Positions 59,399-64,000 of a stretch of 64,000 nt of DNA are shown here, piece after piece. The notes under the pieces are model-generated. The model had not been told where the DNA came from, did no database searches, and worked only from the letters and a program-made list of their open reading frames with translations. This DNA comes from Arthrobacter burdickii (GTDB taxonomy: Bacteria; Actinomycetota; Actinomycetes; Actinomycetales; Micrococcaceae): positions 1,798,001 to 1,862,000 of the forward strand of contig NZ_JAROCG010000001.1 of assembly GCF_030433645.1 (NCBI RefSeq), read 5' to 3'. The first letter of the stretch is position 1. Every line of letters begins with the position of its first letter. Made by a program: the position numbers and the translations under genes.

Positions 59399-60682
59399 AT
59401 GACCGAGCAGAATGCTGCTTCCCTGCACTACGACGGCGGGAAACTCAGCCTGCCGCTGGTGCCCGCTGTCGAGGGCAACAACGGCTACGACGTGTCGAAA
59501 CTGCTGAAGCAGACGGGCCAGGTCACCTTCGACCCCGGCTTCATGAACACCGCGGCCACCACGTCCGCGATCACCTACATCGACGGCGACGCCGGGATCC
59601 TGCGCTACCGCGGGTACCCCATCGAGGAACTCGCGAAGAGCTCCAGCTTCCTCGAGGTGTCCTACCTCCTCATCTACGGCAACCTGCCGACGCCCGAGGA
59701 GCTGAGCACGTTCGACGGCCGCATCCGCCGCCACACCCTGCTGCACGAGGAGCTGAAGGGCTTCTTCGGCGGCTTCCCCCGCGACGCGCACCCCATGCCG
59801 GTGCTCTCCTCGGCCGTCTCGGCGCTGTCCACCTTCTACCAGGACTCCCTGGACCCGTTCGACGACGAGCAGGTGGAACTGTCCACGTTCCGGCTCATGG
59901 CGAAGCTCCCCGTCATCGCGGCCTACGCGCACAAGAAGTCCATCGGCCAGCCGATGCTGTACCCGGACAACTCCATGAACCTCGTGGAGAACTTCCTGCG
60001 GCTCTCCTTCGGCCTGCCCGCCGAGCCGTACGACCTCGACCCGATGATGGTCAAGGCCCTGGACCTGCTGCTCATCCTGCACGCGGACCACGAGCAGAAC
60101 TGCTCCACCTCCACGGTGCGCCTCGTCGGCAGTTCCAATGCCAACATGTTCGCCTCGGTCTCCGCGGGGATCAACGCGCTCTTCGGCCCGCTGCACGGCG
60201 GCGCCAACGAGGCCGTGCTCAACATGCTGCGGGACATCCAGGCCAAGGGCATGCAGCCCGAGGACTTCATGGAGAAGGTCAAGAAGAAGGAAGACGGCGT
60301 GAAGCTCATGGGCTTCGGGCACCGCGTCTACAAGAACTACGACCCGCGCGCGAAGATCGTGAAGGCCACGGCCCACGACATCCTCAACAAGCTCGGCGGC
60401 AACGACGAACTGCTCGACATTGCCATGCGGCTCGAGGAGAAGGCCCTGGCCGACGACTACTTCATCGAGCGCAAGCTCTACCCGAACGTGGACTTCTACA
60501 CCGGCCTCATCTACAAGGCCATGGGCTTCCCGGAGAAGATGTTCACGGTCCTCTTCGCGATCGGCCGCCTGCCGGGCTGGATCGCCCAGTGGCGCGAGAT
60601 GATGCAGGATCCGCAGACGAAGATCGGGCGCCCGCGCCAGCTGTACACGGGCGAGGGAGAGCGGCACTACCCCGCGAACTGA
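59399..60682 (+). CDS. gltA: Citrate synthase
   Basis: A 427-residue type II citrate synthase. It has the catalytic HADHEQNCSTSTVRLVGSS and GFGHRVYKNYDPRA segments, GPLHGGANEAVLNML, and FYTGLIYKAMGFPEKMFTVL. The N-terminal strand domain (TGQVTFDPGFMNTAATTSAI) is typical of hexameric forms. GAAGGAG precedes ATG 59399. It is convergent with galE across a strong shared terminator. Confidence 0.96.
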   Translation: MTEQNAASLHYDGGKLSLPLVPAVEGNNGYDVSKLLKQTGQVTFDPGFMNTAATTSAITYIDGDAGILRYRGYPIEELAKSSSFLEVSYLLIYGNLPTPEELSTFDGRIRRHTLLHEELKGFFGGFPRDAHPMPVLSSAVSALSTFYQDSLDPFDDEQVELSTFRLMAKLPVIAAYAHKKSIGQPMLYPDNSMNLVENFLRLSFGLPAEPYDLDPMMVKALDLLLILHADHEQNCSTSTVRLVGSSNANMFASVSAGINALFGPLHGGANEAVLNMLRDIQAKGMQPEDFMEKVKKKEDGVKLMGFGHRVYKNYDPRAKIVKATAHDILNKLGGNDELLDIAMRLEEKALADDYFIERKLYPNVDFYTGLIYKAMGFPEKMFTVLFAIGRLPGWIAQWREMMQDPQTKIGRPRQLYTGEGERHYPAN

Positions 60683-60721
60683 TCTCCCCGGCTCCCACTG
60701 GTCTCCCCAGCACCGGCAGCG

Positions 60722-60768
60722 ACGACGGCGGCCGCCCACCTTCCCAGGTGGGCGGCCGCCGTCGTTTT
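60722..60768. terminator. 20-bp perfect bidirectional terminator between gltA and galE
   Basis: The left arm 60722-60741 (starting ACGACGGCGGCC) pairs perfectly with 60746-60765 around a TCCC loop, then TTT. It sits between convergent genes. Confidence 0.9.
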
Positions 60769-60785
60769 CGTGAACCGGTCGCCGG

Positions 60786-61811
60786 TCAGTCGTCCTGGGC
60801 CGTCGCGTAGCCCTGCGGGTTGTTCTTCTGCCAGCGCCAGTGGTCCTCGCACATCTCGGCGAGGGTCCGGGTCGCGGACCAGCCGAGGTCGGCGAGGGCC
60901 GACGACGGGTCCGCGTAGCTCACGGCCGCGTCGCCGGGCCGGCGGGGAGCGAACTCGTAGGGGATGTCGCGGCCGACCGCAGCGGAGAACGCCGTGAGGA
61001 CCTCGAGGACGGAGGAGCCGTTGCCGGTGCCGAGGTTCCAGGTGTGCACGCCGCCGCGCGCCACGAGGTAGTCGAGCGCGGCGAGGTGCCCCTGGGCCAG
61101 GTCGACCACGTGGATGTAGTCGCGCACGCCCGTGCCGTCGGGCGTCGGGTAGTCGTTGCCGAACACCATCACCTTCTCGCGCCGTCCCACGGCCACCTGC
61201 GCCACGAACGGCAGCAGGTTGTTGGGGACACCGGTGGGGTCCTCGCCGATGGTGCCCGAGGCGTGGGCGCCCACGGGGTTGAAGTAGCGCAGCAGGGCGA
61301 TGTTCCATCGGGGGTCGGCCGCGCCGAGATCGGTCAGGATGTCCTCGATCTGTTCCTTGGTGCGCCCGTACGGGTTCACGGCGTCGAGGGGGAGCTTCTC
61401 GGTGAGGGGGACTTCCTCCGACGCTCCGTACACCGTGGCGGAGGAGCTGAAGACGAGGGTGCGCACGTCGGCGTCGTCCATCACGCGCAGCAGGCTCAGG
61501 GTGCCGCCGACGTTGTTGGAGTAGTAGTACAGGGGCTTCTCGACCGACTCGCCGACCGCCTTCAGGCCTGCGAAGTGGATGACGGCGTCGACCTTCTCCT
61601 CGGCGAAGATGGTGCGCAGGCGCGGTTCGTCGAGCAGGTCCGCCTGATGGAACGTCGGCGTGCGGCCCGCGAGTGCGGCCACCCGCTGGAGCGATGTCTC
61701 GGTGGAGTTCAGGAGGTTGTCGACGACGACGACGTCATGGCCGTGTTCGAGCAGGGTCAGGACGGTGTGCGAGCCGATGTATCCGCTGCCACCGGTAACG
61801 AGGATCTTCAT
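60786..61811 (-). CDS. galE: UDP-glucose 4-epimerase
   Basis: A 341-residue short-chain dehydrogenase/reductase that interconverts UDP-glucose and UDP-galactose. The NAD-binding motif is TGGSGYIGS (from residue 6), and the catalytic pair lies in NPYGRTKEQIE (YxxxK). VKPLYYYSNNVGGT-like and IHVVDLAQGHLAALD segments are typical. With galU upstream in the window it supplies nucleotide sugars for envelope polymers. TAGGAT on the minus strand 6 nt before the ATG suggests a leaderless mRNA. Confidence 0.96.
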   Translation of the reverse strand: MKILVTGGSGYIGSHTVLTLLEHGHDVVVVDNLLNSTETSLQRVAALAGRTPTFHQADLLDEPRLRTIFAEEKVDAVIHFAGLKAVGESVEKPLYYYSNNVGGTLSLLRVMDDADVRTLVFSSSATVYGASEEVPLTEKLPLDAVNPYGRTKEQIEDILTDLGAADPRWNIALLRYFNPVGAHASGTIGEDPTGVPNNLLPFVAQVAVGRREKVMVFGNDYPTPDGTGVRDYIHVVDLAQGHLAALDYLVARGGVHTWNLGTGNGSSVLEVLTAFSAAVGRDIPYEFAPRRPGDAAVSYADPSSALADLGWSATRTLAEMCEDHWRWQKNNPQGYATAQDD

Positions 61812-61823
61812 GGTTCCATCCTA
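61809..61823 (-). promoter_or_regulatory. -10 hexamer for leaderless galE
   Basis: On the minus strand TAGGAT (complement of 61818-61823) is followed by six bases and the ATG (complement of 61809-61811). Confidence 0.5.
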
Positions 61824-61938
61824 GGTCGACGTGCCGCAGGTGCTTTCCCTGCCGCGCGTCGAAACGTGCCCGGGACTCTGGAGCGCCGTCGGTCCGGGGT
61901 CTACTGTAGGAGCAGCCTGACTGGTGCAAGGGAGGTCC

Positions 61939-62553
61939 ATGTCATACTCCGAAACCGGCTACAGCGCGCACTTCACAGTGGACACGTCCGAAGTGCTGCT
62001 CGTAGCGCTCTACCTGCGGGATTGCTCGGGGCTCCAGGGGGTGGGCAGCCCTGCCCTGCCGCCCCTGGTGCCCGCCGTGCGGAGGGCCGAGACTCGACGC
62101 CTGACCGAGCCCGTCGGAGGACCCGGGACGTTGCGGGTCGAATGGGAGGCGTGGTGGCACAGCCTCCTCCGCCACCGGATCAGCGACGCCGTGCTGCCCG
62201 TACCGCCGCGCCTGGAGGCCCTCGACGGGATGGAAGCGCTCAAGGCGCTGATGAGGGCGCACTTCGGTGCCGCAACGGCGTGGGCCGAGGAGCGGTGCGC
62301 CGAGTACGCCCTGCATTCGGGTGCGCGGGGCGCCGACACCATGGAGAACCTCCTGGCGCGGATCCTGGAGGAGCGGGAGCTCGAACTCGGCCGTAGCGCC
62401 CGGCACTTCTCGCTCCAGATCGTCGAACTGCCGCTGGGCGTGCATCGCGCATGGTGGGTGGAGCCGGACAAGCTCCTCATGTGCCAGGAACTGTTCGACG
62501 ACGAGCGTTCCTTCCGCAGCTATGTGGAGCCGGTCGTGAAGATGCTGGCCTGA
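61939..62553 (+). CDS. Conserved hypothetical protein, 204 residues
   Basis: Not assigned to a known family. It is soluble, acidic and helix-rich, with EWEAWWHSLLRHRISDAV and a C-terminal block FSLQIVELPLGVHRAWWVEP, then LMCQELFDDERSFRSYVEPV. AAGGGAGG lies just before ATG 61939, and TACTGT at 61902-61907 may be the -10, giving a short leader. It is divergent from galE. No catalytic motif was recognised. Confidence 0.65.
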   Translation: MSYSETGYSAHFTVDTSEVLLVALYLRDCSGLQGVGSPALPPLVPAVRRAETRRLTEPVGGPGTLRVEWEAWWHSLLRHRISDAVLPVPPRLEALDGMEALKALMRAHFGAATAWAEERCAEYALHSGARGADTMENLLARILEERELELGRSARHFSLQIVELPLGVHRAWWVEPDKLLMCQELFDDERSFRSYVEPVVKMLA

Positions 62554-62574
62554 GCCCCGGGTGCCGCAGACCCG

Positions 62575-63453
62575 TCAGGGCGTGACTCCGGCGACGGTGA
62601 CGGTGACGATGCCGGGCTCCGACGTCGTCGCCGTCCACCCGCCCTCGGCCCTTCCCCACTGCAGGCCTGAGTGGGACACCGACGTGATGGAGAAGGTCGA
62701 GGCGTTCGCCACCGCCCACTGGGCGACGGCCCAGCCGCTGGTGCCCGAGACGTCCAGGGTCAGCGTGGTGGCGTCGACGACGCCTCCCAGCGGTCCGAAG
62801 ACCTCCTCGGCCGCGGCCGAGACCGCCAGGGGGTCACCGGCGCCGTCCGGCTCGTGCAGGGTGCAGTCGAGGGCCGCGGGGGAGTTGCCCGTCAGCGCGG
62901 AGGCGAAGGCGCGCCCTTCCGGCTCGTGGTCCGCATACGCCTCGGGGTGGGCCGACCGCTGCACGATCTGCGCGGCCTCGGTGATGGGCAGCGTCTCGTA
63001 CCCGGGAATCCGGACGAGGGCGTCGTAGAAGGCGCCGGTGGCGTAGAGGGGCGACATGATCTGCTCCTCCGTACCCCATCCCTGCGAGGGCCGCTGCTGG
63101 AACAGGCCGCGCGAGTCCGGGCCGGCGTCGTCCCCGTAGTCGATGTTCTCCAGGCGGGACTCCTGGATGGCGGTGGCGATCGCGATGGAGGCCGCGCGGG
63201 CCGGGAGCCCCCGGGCCACGGCGACACCGGAGATCAGGGCGGCGTTCCCTGCCTGCGTCGGGCTGAGCTCGAAGGTGTCCGTCCCCACGGTCGCACTGCA
63301 GCGCTCACGGACCAGGACCTCGCTGTCCTCCAGCTGGTTGACCGCCAGGACGCTGCCGCCCGTGACGACCGTTACCAGGGCGGCGAGCATCACGCCCGTG
63401 CGCACCTGGCGACGGCGACGACGGACAGCAGCGGAGGGAGGCCTCGACGGCAT
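62575..63453 (-). CDS. Secreted/anchored lysozyme-fold-like protein
   Basis: A 292-residue protein with a basic N-terminus and a membrane anchor (TGVMLAALVTVVTGGSVLAV). The central region contains AIATAIQESRLENIDYGDDA, GPDSRGLFQQRPSQGWGTEE and EAAQIVQRSAHPEAYADHEP. These match a conserved actinobacterial family that looks like a transglycosylase/lysozyme fold with a candidate catalytic Glu in IQES. A C-terminal ~100-residue domain follows. A role in peptidoglycan turnover is likely but not shown. The stop lies 21 bp from the preceding convergent gene. Confidence 0.65.
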   Translation of the reverse strand: MPSRPPSAAVRRRRRQVRTGVMLAALVTVVTGGSVLAVNQLEDSEVLVRERCSATVGTDTFELSPTQAGNAALISGVAVARGLPARAASIAIATAIQESRLENIDYGDDAGPDSRGLFQQRPSQGWGTEEQIMSPLYATGAFYDALVRIPGYETLPITEAAQIVQRSAHPEAYADHEPEGRAFASALTGNSPAALDCTLHEPDGAGDPLAVSAAAEEVFGPLGGVVDATTLTLDVSGTSGWAVAQWAVANASTFSITSVSHSGLQWGRAEGGWTATTSEPGIVTVTVAGVTP

Positions 63454-63456
63454 GCG

Positions 63457-64000
63457 CTAGTTGGCGTGCAGGGCAGGGTTGAGGGCGATGCCCTCGCCGG
63501 TGCGGGGGCGCGCCTCGACGGCTCCTGTCGCGGAGTTGCGCAGGAACAGGATGCCCGGCTCACCCGAGAGGTCCTTCGCCTTGACGAGCGAGCCGTCCTG
63601 CAGGGTCACCTTGGTGCCCGCTGTCAGGTAGAGGCCCGCCTCGACGACGCAGTCGTCCCCGAGCGAGATGCCGACGCCCGACTCGGCGCCCAGCAGGCAG
63701 CGCTCGCCGATGGTGATGCGTTCCTTGCCGCCGCCGGACAGCGTGCCCATGATCGAGGCCCCGCCGCCGACGTCGGACCCGTTCCCGACGACGACGCCCG
63801 CGGAGATGCGGCCCTCGACCATGGAGGTGCCGAGCGTGCCGGCATTGAAGTTCACGAAGCCCTCGTGCATCACGGTGGTGCCGTCGGCCAGGTGGGCTCC
63901 GAGCCGGACGCGGTCGGCGTCGGCGATGCGGACGCCGGCCGGGACCACGTAGTCCACCATGCGCGGGAACTTGTCGACGCCGTAGACGGCCACGGGCCCC
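63457..64000 (-). CDS. dapD: 2,3,4,5-tetrahydropyridine-2,6-dicarboxylate N-succinyltransferase, 5' end outside window
   Basis: The C-terminal ~180 residues of DapD, entering from the right edge. The left-handed beta-helix is visible: [72 protein letters not shown]. This is the long actinobacterial DapD form. It catalyses the succinyl-CoA step just before DapC in diaminopimelate synthesis. It lies 3 bp downstream of nothing else on this strand but precedes the lysozyme-like gene, whose start is 3 bp from its stop. Confidence 0.95.
   Translation of the reverse strand, partial: GPVAVYGVDKFPRMVDYVVPAGVRIADADRVRLGAHLADGTTVMHEGFVNFNAGTLGTSMVEGRISAGVVVGNGSDVGGGASIMGTLSGGGKERITIGERCLLGAESGVGISLGDDCVVEAGLYLTAGTKVTLQDGSLVKAKDLSGEPGILFLRNSATGAVEARPRTGEGIALNPALHAN

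Overview
The window is a GC-rich actinobacterial chromosome segment. Gene content and order (guaB3-glpD, guaA, a DUF4011 helicase, galU-rimJ-glpR, xseBA/ispH, ychF, typA-DUF-fdxA-dapC-gltA-galE, dapD) resemble Arthrobacter and related Micrococcaceae. This placement is inferred from protein character and synteny; no database search was possible. Start codons are often GTG. Many genes have an actinobacterial -10 hexamer (TANNNT) only 6-8 nt before the start codon, which points to leaderless mRNAs. No tRNA, rRNA, CRISPR array, transposase or integrase was seen.

Region 1 (1-16 kb) is housekeeping and envelope metabolism: the end of guaB3, glycerol-3-phosphate dehydrogenase, an orphan PTS IIA protein, a SURF1 protein, a DUF3817 membrane protein and GMP synthase. 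Next comes a 1353-residue DUF4011 helicase/nuclease-like protein whose ATPase motifs are degenerate. It is followed by a SAF-domain protein, an FmdB zinc ribbon, 5-formyl-THF cyclo-ligase, galU, a RimJ-like acetyltransferase, a GlpR-like divisome protein and an APH-fold kinase.

Region 2 (15.7-33 kb) holds an AlaX editing protein, an Lrp regulator divergent from an MFS transporter, a GlcNAc-kinase-like ATPase and a complete four-gene OpuC-type osmoprotectant ABC operon. It continues with alaA, a PPK2 kinase and a formate/nitrite-channel gene bracketed by a 34-bp direct repeat. The core cluster xseB-xseA / ispH / rmuC / ychF closes the region.

Region 3 (33-39.5 kb) is the accessory part. It has less GC-rich stretches and visible gene decay: a sugar O-acetyltransferase remnant, and a PuuD-like amidotransferase fused in frame to a truncated aldehyde dehydrogenase. 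It also carries a small monooxygenase-like protein, a secreted GH16 glycosidase with an altered catalytic motif, an acyltransferase-3 membrane protein, a luciferase-like monooxygenase and a short orphan.

Region 4 (39.8-54.5 kb) contains two complete oligopeptide ABC importers, each with lipoprotein, two permeases and a fused double ATPase. They flank a phosphoglycerol-transferase-like membrane enzyme. The first operon has an enlarged permease and an oppositely oriented PH-domain gene inside it. In both operons a hairpin separates the binding-protein gene from the permeases.

Region 5 (54.7-64 kb) is core again: typA, a small membrane protein, fdxA, dapC, gltA, galE, a conserved protein, a secreted lysozyme-fold-like protein, and dapD running off the right edge.
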